From: Paraflavitalea devenefica
GTDB taxonomy: Bacteria > Bacteroidota > Bacteroidia > Chitinophagales > Chitinophagaceae
DNA length: 64,000 nt
Direction: 5' to 3'
NCBI RefSeq assembly: GCF_011759375.1
Contig: NZ_JAARML010000001.1
Location: forward strand, 1,674,001-1,738,000
Shown: piece after piece, positions 24,936 through 34,008 of the stretch
Numbering within the stretch: the first letter of the stretch is position 1
Layout of the letters: each line of letters begins with the position of its first letter
Notes under the pieces: model-generated
Databases searched by the model: none
What the model was told of the DNA's origin: nothing
The model's input: the letters and a program-made list of their open reading frames with translations, nothing else
Translations under genes and position numbers: made by a program

Positions 24936-25829
24936 ATGGAAAACAACACTTCATTGCAACAGCAACTCCTGGAAGCCGGTGTACACTTTGGTCACCTGCG
25001 GAAGAAGTGGAACCCAAAGATGTTGCCTTACATCTTCGCCGAGAAGAAAGGTATTCACATCATTGACCTCAACAAAACTACCGAGCACCTGCAGGAAACT
25101 GCTGCCGTGCTCAAGCAGATCGCCCGCAGCGGTAAAAAGATCATGTTCGTAGGTACCAAAAAACAAGCGAAAGAGATCGTTACCGAATGCGCTAAAAAGA
25201 TCAACATGCCTTACGTTACAGAACGTTGGCTGGGTGGTATGCTTACCAACTTCAACACCGTTCGTAAGAGCGTGAAGAAAATGCAAAGCATTGACAAAAT
25301 GCTGGGCGACGGTAGCGCTGAAAGCCTCACCAAGAAAGAAAAGCTCACCCTCGGTCGCGACCGCGATAAAATGGATAAAGTACTGGGTGGTATCGCTCAA
25401 CTGGGCCGTGTACCTGCCGCTTTATTCATCATCGACATCGGTCACGAGCACATCGCGCTCGCCGAAGCAAAACGCCTCGGCATCCTCACCTTCGGTATGG
25501 TAGATACCAACTGCGACCCCAACAAGGTTGACTTTGCGATCCCTGCCAACGATGATGCGACCAAGTCAATTGCTATCATTACCCAATACATCACGGCTGC
25601 TATCGCTGAAGGGCTGGCCGAACGTCAGGCTGCTAAAGACGAAGAAGTAGAAGAATCAGCCGACGACGAAAAGGAAAAGAAAGCAGCACGCCTGCAGGCT
25701 GAAGCAGAAGCCGAAGCTGCCCGTGGCGGAAGAGGTGGAGCTCCTCGTGGCGGACAAGGTGGTGGCGCTGGTCACCAGGCTAAACGCCGCGTTCCCGGTG
25801 GCGGTGGCCGCAGAGGCGGTGGAAGATAA
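24936..25829 (+). CDS. rpsB: 30S ribosomal protein S2 with Gly/Arg-rich tail
   Basis: 297 residues, longer than the usual 230-260. The S2 core is clear: LLEAGVHFGHLRKKWNPKMLPYIF, the central KIMFVGTKKQAKEIV, RWLGGMLTNFNTV, and AIPANDDATKSI near residue 205. After about residue 230 an acidic/Ala segment (DEEVEESADDEKEKKAA) leads into an RGG-type Gly/Arg tail (GGRGGAPRGGQGGG onward). Extended S2 tails occur in Bacteroidota; the RGG pattern suggests RNA contact. It is followed by tsf, the conserved rpsB-tsf order. Confidence 0.97.
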   Translation: MENNTSLQQQLLEAGVHFGHLRKKWNPKMLPYIFAEKKGIHIIDLNKTTEHLQETAAVLKQIARSGKKIMFVGTKKQAKEIVTECAKKINMPYVTERWLGGMLTNFNTVRKSVKKMQSIDKMLGDGSAESLTKKEKLTLGRDRDKMDKVLGGIAQLGRVPAALFIIDIGHEHIALAEAKRLGILTFGMVDTNCDPNKVDFAIPANDDATKSIAIITQYITAAIAEGLAERQAAKDEEVEESADDEKEKKAARLQAEAEAEAARGGRGGAPRGGQGGGAGHQAKRRVPGGGGRRGGGR

Positions 25830-25847
25830 TTCAAATGCCTTCAATAT

Positions 25848-25983
25848 AGAATCCAGCACTCCGAGTTTTACCATTCTGAATGCTGGATTCTGACTTCTGG
25901 ATACTGACAGCTTAATAATTTAGTAACTGAAAATGTGATCGCTGCTGAAGTTTTGTGAGCCAATTTGCACAAGCACATTTTCA
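25848..25983 (+). promoter_or_regulatory. Two inverted repeats between rpsB and tsf
   Basis: AGAATCCAGCA / TGCTGGATTCT (25848-25858 and 25881-25891, exact, 22-base loop) and TGAAAATGTG / CACATTTTCA (25928-25937 and 25974-25983, exact). They could adjust the S2:EF-Ts ratio by attenuation. No T-run follows either. Confidence 0.4.
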
Positions 25984-26012
25984 AATCTTTAAATATTCAA
26001 ATCTTCAAATTT
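25981..26012. repeat. 8-bp tandem repeat, four copies, before tsf
   Basis: TCAAATCT, TTAAATAT, TCAAATCT, TCAAATTT, ending one base before the tsf start codon. Confidence 0.6.
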
Positions 26013-26013
26013 T

Positions 26014-26856
26014 ATGTCAACTGTTGCTATTACAGCCGCTGATATTAACAAGTTGCGCCAGATGACCGGTGCCGGTATGATGGATTGTCGCAAAGCCTTA
26101 ACTGAAAACAATGGCGACTTTGAAGCTGCTATTGACTGGCTGCGCAAAAAAGGCGCTAAAGTAGCTGCCCTCCGTGGTGACCGTGAAGCGAAAGAAGGCG
26201 TGGTATTGGCGAAAACAACCGCCGATAACAAAACCGGTATCGCGCTGTGCGTAAGCTGCGAAACTGACTTCGTAAGTAAAAATGCCGACTTCGTGGCCTT
26301 CGCACAAACCATCATAGATGCTGCTGTGGCTGCCAACGTAAAAAGCATTGATGAACTCAATACGGTTGCCATCGGCGGTGCTAAAATTGCCGACCTGGTA
26401 AATGATAAACTGGCTTCTATCGGTGAGAAAATTGGTATCACCAAATTTGAGCGGGTAGATGCTGACTATGTAGCTTCTTACATCCACGGCGCTAACCGTA
26501 TCGGCGTGCTCGTAGGTTTCAGCAAAGCAACTACTGCCGAAGCTGGTAAAGACGTGGCCATGCAAATTGCAGCGATGAACCCCGTAGCCGTTGATGCTGA
26601 CTCAGTATCTGCTGCTACTGTAGACAGGGAAAGGGCCATCGTTACCGAGCAGATCAAGAACGATCCTAAAATGGCCGGTAAGCCCGATGAAATGATCAAC
26701 AAGATCGCAGAAGGTAAGCTGAACGCATTCTTCAAAGAAAGCACCCTCATCAGCCAGCCTTTTGTAAAAGACAGTGGTAAAAGTGTAGGTGATTACCTCA
26801 AGAGCATTGACGGTAGCCTCAAAGTAACCGAATTCAAACGGGTGGCTTTAGGTTAA
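26014..26856 (+). CDS. tsf: Elongation factor Ts
   Basis: 280 residues, usual for bacterial EF-Ts. It exchanges GDP for GTP on EF-Tu. The N-terminal UBA-like domain and the hallmark MTGAGMMDCRKALTENNGDFEAAIDWLRKKG are present, followed by the core domain motifs CVSCETDFVSKNADF and VGFSKATTAEAGKDVAMQIAAMNP. It lies downstream of rpsB with a structured 184-base spacer and ends before a strong terminator. Confidence 0.98.
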   Translation: MSTVAITAADINKLRQMTGAGMMDCRKALTENNGDFEAAIDWLRKKGAKVAALRGDREAKEGVVLAKTTADNKTGIALCVSCETDFVSKNADFVAFAQTIIDAAVAANVKSIDELNTVAIGGAKIADLVNDKLASIGEKIGITKFERVDADYVASYIHGANRIGVLVGFSKATTAEAGKDVAMQIAAMNPVAVDADSVSAATVDRERAIVTEQIKNDPKMAGKPDEMINKIAEGKLNAFFKESTLISQPFVKDSGKSVGDYLKSIDGSLKVTEFKRVALG

Positions 26857-26894
26857 TCCGCAGCACGAAGGTTTCATTACCAACATACTATAGA

Positions 26895-26925
26895 AAAAGG
26901 GGACGCTCAGGCGTCCCTTTTTTTT
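26895..26925 (+). terminator. Rho-independent terminator after tsf
   Basis: GGGACGC-TCAG-GCGTCCC with flanking A/T pairs and an 8-base T-run, about 40 bases past the tsf stop. Confidence 0.95.
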
Positions 26926-27065
26926 ATTACCCTTACTGTCCCCCTTCTTTCAAAAATCAAAAAACCTTTGCTAAATCGTTTTTCTCTTAAATAAATAGTA
27001 TTAAATTTATATGCTGCTCATGCCTTGACGCACTGTTTAACTAACTGATTCAACACTACTGCTGA

Positions 27066-27623
27066 ATGAGCGAATATTGTTTGCCCGATATCGTTGCTGG
27101 TATCCGCAACCGGGATCGTGAGTTGTTTTCCTGGCTATTCGACAGGTACTCCCATACCATGTACCTCATAGCCCTGGACATTCTCCACGATCACGAAGGG
27201 GCGCGCGACACCGTACAGGAAGCCTTTCTCAAACTCTGGGAAAAGTCCGAAGCCATAGACATACAAACCTCCATCAAAAGCTACCTCTTCCGCACCTCCG
27301 CCAACCTGGCCATCAACAAGCTCAAAAAAGAAAGCCGCATTGTGCACAGGGAGGAACTGCAAACCGTCCCCGAAGCCGGCGTACACACGGAAAACAGGGC
27401 CGAGGAAAAAGAATTTGAACAATACATCCACCATGCCATTGACTCCCTTCCCCCGCAATGCAGAAGGGTATTTACACTCAGCCGTTTCAATGACATGAGC
27501 CCGCCCGACATTGCACAACACCTTAACATTTCCCTTAATACGGTATACACCCATCTTACGATGGCTATCCGCATCATAAAAGAGCGCCTGAAAAAAGAGA
27601 AACTTTTTTTTAACAACCACTAA
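27066..27623 (+). CDS. ECF-family RNA polymerase sigma factor (FecI/SusC-associated)
   Basis: 185 residues. Sigma-70 region 2 (about 15-85: ELFSWLFDRYSHTMYLIALDIL and DTVQEAFLKLWE) and region 4 helix-turn-helix (about 125-180: LPPQCRRVFTLSRFNDMSPPDIAQHLNISLNTVYTHL) are both present. No other domain. It is directly followed by a FecR anti-sigma gene and a SusC gene with an N-terminal STN domain, so it most likely activates the locus 27-38 kb when the transporter senses its ligand. Confidence 0.95.
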   Translation: MSEYCLPDIVAGIRNRDRELFSWLFDRYSHTMYLIALDILHDHEGARDTVQEAFLKLWEKSEAIDIQTSIKSYLFRTSANLAINKLKKESRIVHREELQTVPEAGVHTENRAEEKEFEQYIHHAIDSLPPQCRRVFTLSRFNDMSPPDIAQHLNISLNTVYTHLTMAIRIIKERLKKEKLFFNNH

Positions 27624-27659
27624 TTGTAGACCTTTCCTTACCTGTCTTATATATATACA

Positions 27660-28637
27660 ATGCACGAGCAGCACGAAAAACTGGAAGAAATACTGGCTTC
27701 ATTCGAACAGCCGGACAATCGCTTATTGCAACAAAAAATTCAGCAATGGATTGCTGCCAGCGCGGAAAACAGAACGTACTATGAAGAAGTGAAACGTATT
27801 TGGTTTACCGGTAATGTACCAGGAGATATGGAATACGATATCGAATTGGAAAAACAACGATTCTGGGACCGTATCGACGGTGAAACACCGGCAACACCCG
27901 TCAGAAAAATACATCGCTTCCGCAACATAGCAGTAGCAGCCGTAATACTCTTAGTAGCAGGAATAGCGGTTTGGCAATTCGTACGCAACAACCGTAGCCC
28001 TTACAGTACCCTGGAAACAGCCCGCCTCGGAAGAGACAGTGTCGTACTGGCCGATGGCAGCAAAATATTCCTGCATGGTAGCTCCCGGGTCAGGTATGCT
28101 AACAGCATGAAAGGCGATAAGCGGGAAGTATGGCTCGAAAAAGGGGAAGCATACTTCGAGATCACCAAAGATCCGCAACATCCCTTCATCGTACATACCG
28201 GCAGTATGGCCGTGGAAGTATTGGGCACCAGTTTCGATGTACGCATTACCAACACGGGAGTGTCTGTAGCAGTGGCAACCGGTAAAGTAGGGTTCAGGGC
28301 TGTCAACAACAAGGCAAATGCCTTCCTCACACCTGGCCTTACAGGAGCATGGAGCAATGGTGATACTGCAATAAATGTAACCACCAGCAGCAATCAACTG
28401 GCATGGAGGACCGGCGTAGTGAAATTCTTTGATGCCCCATTGACCGAAGTATTGGCTACCATGGAACACCTGTATGAAGTAGGAGTGGATATTGATCCTG
28501 CTTTACAGCAAAAAAGAGTAACAGCCACCATCAACAACCTGTCCCTTGAAAAAATAATCGTCTTGCTGCAAAGCGGCCTGGACATCAGGATCACTAAACT
28601 CAACAGTACAACCTATAAAGCCCGCCCCGCCCGGTAG
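27660..28637 (+). CDS. FecR-family anti-sigma factor
   Basis: 325 residues. An N-terminal cytoplasmic part (about 1-85) is followed by one membrane helix (IAVAAVILLVAGIAVWQF, about 90-107), a periplasmic FecR domain (LGRDSVVLADGSKIFLHGSSRVRY and WLEKGEAYFEITKDPQHPFIVHTGSMAVEVLGTSFDV) and a C-terminal DUF4974 domain (VVKFFDAPLTEVLATMEHLYEV). It relays the state of the SusC/TonB receptor to the sigma factor encoded just upstream. Confidence 0.95.
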   Translation: MHEQHEKLEEILASFEQPDNRLLQQKIQQWIAASAENRTYYEEVKRIWFTGNVPGDMEYDIELEKQRFWDRIDGETPATPVRKIHRFRNIAVAAVILLVAGIAVWQFVRNNRSPYSTLETARLGRDSVVLADGSKIFLHGSSRVRYANSMKGDKREVWLEKGEAYFEITKDPQHPFIVHTGSMAVEVLGTSFDVRITNTGVSVAVATGKVGFRAVNNKANAFLTPGLTGAWSNGDTAINVTTSSNQLAWRTGVVKFFDAPLTEVLATMEHLYEVGVDIDPALQQKRVTATINNLSLEKIIVLLQSGLDIRITKLNSTTYKARPAR

Positions 28638-28703
28638 TTGGATGCCGCTGGCTCCGGCGGCTTAATTCGACAATCACTTTTTCTTTTTTAAAACTTAACT
28701 GCT

Positions 28704-31700
28704 ATGAAGAGATTTGTACACTTCGTACATAACCTCCACATGCCCATACCTCAACGGGCAATCATGTTTGCTGTGGCTATCTTTCTTGCCGGTGTGGCGG
28801 CAGCCTTCCCTGCCGGCGACCAGGACCTGCTCGAACGGCGCATCACGCTCCAACTCAGCAAGGCCCAACTGGCAGAAGCCATCCGCCAGATAGAATCGGC
28901 TGCCCAAACCAGCTTCTACTTCGATCAGAAAATACTGGAGGGCAGAACAGACCTCATCACGCTCAACGTAAAAAATACCCCGCTCAAAACAGTATTGTCG
29001 CAGGTATTCCCGCCCGTGAAATACGAATATTTCCAGTTGGAAGAACAGATCATCGTAAAGCTGCGGGCTGTAAAGAAAAACGCATCCCCGCCACCGGAAA
29101 AAACGCCGGCGGAAATACTCATCACAGGAACAGTAAAAAGCGAAGCGCTCAACCAGCCGCTGGCTGGTGTGACCGTTACAGCCTTGCCTGCTAACAAATC
29201 GACGGTTACAGATGTCAACGGCTTCTTCAGGATACAGGCCAACCAGGGCGATTCCATCGAATTTACCTACGTAGGCTACCAGCGCCAGGTAGTACCCATC
29301 CGCGAACGCATCGTACTGGAAGTGGCCCTGCAGGCCACCCAGGGCGGTTTAAATGAAGTAGTCGTAGTAGGCTTTGGCAAGCAGAAAAAGATCAGCCTCG
29401 TAGGCGCCCAGTCTACCGTAGATGTGGAAGACCTAAAACAACCTGTTGCCAACCTCAGCACCACACTCGCGGGGCGTATAGCCGGGGTAGTGGGGGTACA
29501 GCGTTCTGGCGAACCAGGCAGGAATGGGGCCGATATCTGGATCCGCGGCATTGCCACCTTCAATGCCTCCAATGAAGCCCGCCCCCTCATACTCATAGAT
29601 GGCGTGCCCAGGGACATCAACAGCCTTGACCCGGAAGACCTCCAATCGGTAACCACCTTAAAAGATGCCTCTGCCACGGCAGTATATGGTGTACAGGGCG
29701 CTAACGGCGTTATCCTCATCAAAACAAAAAGTGGTAAGGCCGGCAAAACTTCCTTCAACGTAAACTACAATGAGGGGTTCATGACCTTCACCCGCATTCC
29801 TGAGCTTACCGATGGCATTACCTACATGAAGCTCACCAATGAGGCCATGATCGCCAGCAACATCCAACCCAAATATTCCCAGGAATACATAGACAAAACC
29901 GCTTCCGGCGAAGACCCCTATGTATATCCCAACGTAAACTGGATGGAAGCCCTCTTCGATAAATGGTCACACAACAGGAGGCTCAACGTAAGCGCCCGTG
30001 GCGGCTCCGAAAGGGCCAACTATTATGTGTCGCTCGCTTACTATGATGAAAAAGGGTTCCTTAAAACAGATGGCCTGGAAACCTATAACACCGATACCCG
30101 CTTCCGGCGCTACAACTTTACCAGCAACCTCAACCTGCAGCTCACCGGCACCACCCGCTTTGAGATGGGTATACAGGGATACATCACCAATGGTAACTAT
30201 CCCGGTATCAGTTCATCAGATGCGTTCGCGCAGGCTATGCAGATCACACCGGTGCTCTTCCCGGTCATGTACCCCGGTGATTTTGTGCCCGGCCAAAGCT
30301 CCAATGGCGATCAGCGTAATCCTTATGCCGACATCACCAAGCGTGGCTTCCAGTCTACCTACGGCAACCAGCTATACACCAATGGCCGCCTCACACAAGA
30401 GCTTGGCTTTTGGGTGCCCGGCCTGTCTGTCACTACCATGTATTCCTTCGATACCTATAACTCACAAACCCTCAGCCGTACCAAACGGGAAGACACCTAC
30501 TATGTAGATCAGGTAAACCCCCGCAAGCCCGATGGCTCGCTCAACCTGTATCAAACGTGGCAGGGCAACAACTCACTGGCCTATAGCAACGGCACCTTTG
30601 GCAACCGCCGTTTCTATACAGAAACGGCCGTCAACTATGACCGTGAATTTGGCAACCACCATGTAAGTGGTATGATCCTCTACAACCAAAGCGATGCTTC
30701 CACCGCTACTGCCGGCGACCTTGTTTCTTCCATCCCCACACGCTACCGTGGCCTTGCTGGCCGCGCTACCTATTCCTGGGACGACCGCTACTTTGCAGAA
30801 TTTAACTTCGGTTACAACGGGTCTGAAAACTTTGCCCCCAACAGCCGCTATGGTTTCTTTCCTTCATTCGGTGTGGGCTGGATCGTGTCTGCTGAAAAAT
30901 TCTTTAAGCCCCTCCGCAATACCGTCCAGTTCCTGAAACTCAGGTTCAGTGATGGCCTCGTGGGCGCGGGCAGCGGTGGTCGCCGCTTCGGCTACCTCAC
31001 CTTCGTCAATGGCGGTGCTACCGGTTACACCTATGGCACCAACCGCGCCGGACGCGCCGGTGTCGAGATCACCGATTATGGTACAGAGATCACCTGGTCC
31101 GAAGCCCACAAAATGGACCTCGGCATAGAATTCAAAACGCTGGGCAGCAGGATATCTGTTATTGTTGACCTCTTCAAAGAACGCAGGGAAGGCGTATTCC
31201 TGCAACGCGGAAGCCTTGCCAACTTTGTCGGCCTTACCAACAGGCCCTGGGGCAACCTCGGTATCATTGAGAACAAAGGCATAGATATGACCATAGAAAC
31301 ATCGCCTGTTTACGTAGGCAACCTTTCTGTATCATTCCGTGGCAACCTTACCTACAACAAAGACAAAGTAATAGAGAACGATAATCCTACCCCCAAATAT
31401 CCCTGGCTGGAACGCCGTGGGCTCAATTACCTCAGCCGCTTTGGTTACATCGCTGAAGGCTTATTCCAGAGTGATGAGGAAATTGCCAAAAGCCCTAAAT
31501 CCTCCTTCGGCCCTGTACGGAAGGGCGATATCAAATACAAAGACCTGAATGGTGATAATATCATTGATTCTTATGATCAAACCCGCATTGGCCGTGGTGA
31601 TGTGCCTTCCACTGTATACGGCTTTGGCTTCAACCTGGAGTGGGATAGGAAAATATACCTCAGCACCTTCTTCCAGGGCGTATTGCAGGCCGACCGGTTA

Positions 31701-32105
31701 ATCTCCGGTGATGGCATCGTTCCCTTTTCCAACAGCATCGGCGCCGACAGGAGCAACCTCTATGCCATTGCCACCGATCGCTGGACAGAAGAGAACCCCA
31801 ATCCCAATGCCTTCTATCCGCGCCTTGGTTATGGCAATGCTGTTAATGCCAACAACATTCAGCCCAGTACCTGGTGGGTAAAAGACATCGCCTTCCTGCG
31901 CCTCAAAACAGTGGAGCTGGGTTACAGGCTCAATGTGAGCAAACTGCAGGCCATTGGCATCAAAACTGCCACGCTCTTTGCGCAAGGGGTCAACCTGCTC
32001 ACCTTTAGCAAATTCAAACTGTGGGACCCAGAGCTCAATACTTCCAACGGTACGGTATATCCCAATGTTATCACCATTTCTGTCGGCTTACAGGCCACAT
32101 TCTAA
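28704..32105 (+). CDS. SusC/RagA-family TonB-dependent transporter with STN signalling domain
   Basis: 1133 residues. A signal peptide (about 1-35) is followed by an STN domain (about 46-115: RITLQLSKAQLAEAIRQIESAAQTSF) that contacts FecR, a CarboxypepD_reg-like domain (about 140-210: ILITGTVKSEALNQPLAGVTV), a TonB-box region (LNEVVVVGFGKQKK), the plug (VVGVQRSGEPGRNGADIWIRG, ILIDGVPRDINSLDPEDLQSV) and a large beta-barrel ending in NVITISVGLQATF with the usual terminal aromatic. It imports oligomers across the outer membrane with the SusD protein encoded 13 bases downstream. The STN domain marks it as a self-regulating transducer. Confidence 0.96.
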   Translation: MKRFVHFVHNLHMPIPQRAIMFAVAIFLAGVAAAFPAGDQDLLERRITLQLSKAQLAEAIRQIESAAQTSFYFDQKILEGRTDLITLNVKNTPLKTVLSQVFPPVKYEYFQLEEQIIVKLRAVKKNASPPPEKTPAEILITGTVKSEALNQPLAGVTVTALPANKSTVTDVNGFFRIQANQGDSIEFTYVGYQRQVVPIRERIVLEVALQATQGGLNEVVVVGFGKQKKISLVGAQSTVDVEDLKQPVANLSTTLAGRIAGVVGVQRSGEPGRNGADIWIRGIATFNASNEARPLILIDGVPRDINSLDPEDLQSVTTLKDASATAVYGVQGANGVILIKTKSGKAGKTSFNVNYNEGFMTFTRIPELTDGITYMKLTNEAMIASNIQPKYSQEYIDKTASGEDPYVYPNVNWMEALFDKWSHNRRLNVSARGGSERANYYVSLAYYDEKGFLKTDGLETYNTDTRFRRYNFTSNLNLQLTGTTRFEMGIQGYITNGNYPGISSSDAFAQAMQITPVLFPVMYPGDFVPGQSSNGDQRNPYADITKRGFQSTYGNQLYTNGRLTQELGFWVPGLSVTTMYSFDTYNSQTLSRTKREDTYYVDQVNPRKPDGSLNLYQTWQGNNSLAYSNGTFGNRRFYTETAVNYDREFGNHHVSGMILYNQSDASTATAGDLVSSIPTRYRGLAGRATYSWDDRYFAEFNFGYNGSENFAPNSRYGFFPSFGVGWIVSAEKFFKPLRNTVQFLKLRFSDGLVGAGSGGRRFGYLTFVNGGATGYTYGTNRAGRAGVEITDYGTEITWSEAHKMDLGIEFKTLGSRISVIVDLFKERREGVFLQRGSLANFVGLTNRPWGNLGIIENKGIDMTIETSPVYVGNLSVSFRGNLTYNKDKVIENDNPTPKYPWLERRGLNYLSRFGYIAEGLFQSDEEIAKSPKSSFGPVRKGDIKYKDLNGDNIIDSYDQTRIGRGDVPSTVYGFGFNLEWDRKIYLSTFFQGVLQADRLISGDGIVPFSNSIGADRSNLYAIATDRWTEENPNPNAFYPRLGYGNAVNANNIQPSTWWVKDIAFLRLKTVELGYRLNVSKLQAIGIKTATLFAQGVNLLTFSKFKLWDPELNTSNGTVYPNVITISVGLQATF

Positions 32106-32118
32106 AATCACGCGCATT

Positions 32119-33954
32119 ATGAAAAAGAACTATCTGCTGTACATAATACTCTTTGGTGTGGTTACCATTGCTTCCTGTAAAAAAGGTTTCCTGGACCAGG
32201 TGCCCGATGACCGCCTTACTACCGATGATATCTTTGAAAGTCAGAATACCACGCTCGACTTCCTGGCCAACGTATACAGCTACATTCCCGATGAGGGCAA
32301 CCAGCGCTTTGTAACCAGTGGTGGCGCAGGCCCCTGGAGCGCCGCTTCCGATGAAGCCAAATACACCTGGGATTTTGTAGCCAGCAACAACATCAACCTT
32401 GGCTCCTGGAATGCCACCACCGGTTTTGTGGCTTCCTTCTGGCAGCGCTACTACCGCGGTATACGCAATGCCTCCTACTTCATGAACCATGTGGCGGAAT
32501 GCGAAGAATTGGGTCCTCAGCTTATAAAACAACATGGCGCCGAAGCCAGGGCGCTGCGCGCCATCTACTACTTCTACCTTATCCGCATTTATGGCCCCGT
32601 ACCGCTTACCGGCGAAGACCCTATTTCACCCGATGCCTCCTTCAATGAAGTGCAACTGCCCCGTAACTCCTTTGAAGAATGTGTGAACTACATCGTGGCA
32701 GAGTTGGATAAAGCCGCTGCCGACTTGCCGGTAAAAGCCCTGGGTGATAACAAAGGCCGCATTGATCAGGCTACCGCACACCTCTTCAAACAGCAAACCC
32801 TGCTGCTGGCTGCCAGCCCTTTATTCAATGGCAATCCTGATTATGCCAACCTGAAAAATGAAGATGGTAAAACACTCATGCCTTTGCAGTATGATCCCAA
32901 CAAATGGAAACTGGCTGCTGATGCCGCCAAATCATTCATTGATAAATACGTGCCCACCTATTTCAGCCTCTTCACCGATAAAGATGCCACCGGCAAAGTA
33001 AGCCCTTACCTGTCTTGCCGTAATGTAATGCTCACCGACTGGAATGACGAGTGGATCTTTGGCCGCCCCTCGGCTTCTATTGGGACCATCCAATATGACA
33101 GAACGCCCTACCATGCAGGCTTTGCCAATGAAGCCAAAGGTGGCGGAGGGTTCGGCGTTACACAAAACATGGTCAATGCCTACTTCATGGCCAACGGCGA
33201 AAGCCCCTTCAACGAAGATGGCACCATCAATCCCAACTCAGGGTACATAGCCACAGGCTTCAGCAGCTTCAAATCACCTTATGATGTACAGGCCCGTCAA
33301 ACTTACAACATGTGGGTGAACCGTGAACCGCGGTTCTATGTAGGCGTTACCTACGACAATAGTTTATGGCTCAATACCAATACCGGCAACATCATCACCA
33401 CTGTACAATACTCCGGTAATTCGGGGGTTAAAAATACCGGCAGCGACCATAGCCCCACCGGGTACATCGGCCGGAAAAACGTAGCCCTGGGCAACTGGGG
33501 CAACGGCAACCGCGCATTGGTGCTTGTGCGGCTGGCCAACGTATTCCTCGATTATGCAGAAGCGCTCAATGAATCCGATCCCGGTAATACCCTTGCTTTA
33601 TACTACCTCAACCTCATCAGGGAAAGAGCGGGTATACCGCAATATGGCGTAGGGGCCGATGCCTTGCCCGTACCTTCCGGACAAGCTGCCATGCGTGAGG
33701 CCATACGCAAGGAACGCCGGGTGGAACTGGCCTTCGAGAACGTACGCTACTTCGATACACGCCGCTGGAAAATTGCACAACAGACAGACAAAGGGCCCAT
33801 CTATGGCCTGAACATCAATGCCGATGGAACAGCCTTCTACAACATAGTGCCTTTTGAAACAAGGGTATTTGAAAAGAAACATTACCTCTTCCCCATTCCA
33901 CAGGGTGAAATAGATGTAGACAAGAAACTGGTACAAAATACCGGCTGGGAATAA
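32119..33954 (+). CDS. SusD/RagB-family nutrient-binding lipoprotein
   Basis: 611 residues from ATG at 32119; a longer in-frame extension would overlap the SusC end. The lipoprotein signal ends VTIASC (Cys20). The SusD fold is visible: FLDQVPDDRLTTDDIFES at the N-terminus, RAIYYFYLIRIYGPVPLT in the tetratricopeptide-like helices, and the C-terminal AMREAIRKERRVELAFENVRYFDTRRWKIA with the final FPIPQGEIDVDKKLVQN. It caps the SusC barrel and binds the substrate outside the cell. Confidence 0.96.
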   Translation: MKKNYLLYIILFGVVTIASCKKGFLDQVPDDRLTTDDIFESQNTTLDFLANVYSYIPDEGNQRFVTSGGAGPWSAASDEAKYTWDFVASNNINLGSWNATTGFVASFWQRYYRGIRNASYFMNHVAECEELGPQLIKQHGAEARALRAIYYFYLIRIYGPVPLTGEDPISPDASFNEVQLPRNSFEECVNYIVAELDKAAADLPVKALGDNKGRIDQATAHLFKQQTLLLAASPLFNGNPDYANLKNEDGKTLMPLQYDPNKWKLAADAAKSFIDKYVPTYFSLFTDKDATGKVSPYLSCRNVMLTDWNDEWIFGRPSASIGTIQYDRTPYHAGFANEAKGGGGFGVTQNMVNAYFMANGESPFNEDGTINPNSGYIATGFSSFKSPYDVQARQTYNMWVNREPRFYVGVTYDNSLWLNTNTGNIITTVQYSGNSGVKNTGSDHSPTGYIGRKNVALGNWGNGNRALVLVRLANVFLDYAEALNESDPGNTLALYYLNLIRERAGIPQYGVGADALPVPSGQAAMREAIRKERRVELAFENVRYFDTRRWKIAQQTDKGPIYGLNINADGTAFYNIVPFETRVFEKKHYLFPIPQGEIDVDKKLVQNTGWE

Positions 33955-34008
33955 GCATCCCATAACACAGACGGAAAATACAACTTGAATGAAATAAACC
34001 CTTCAAAC

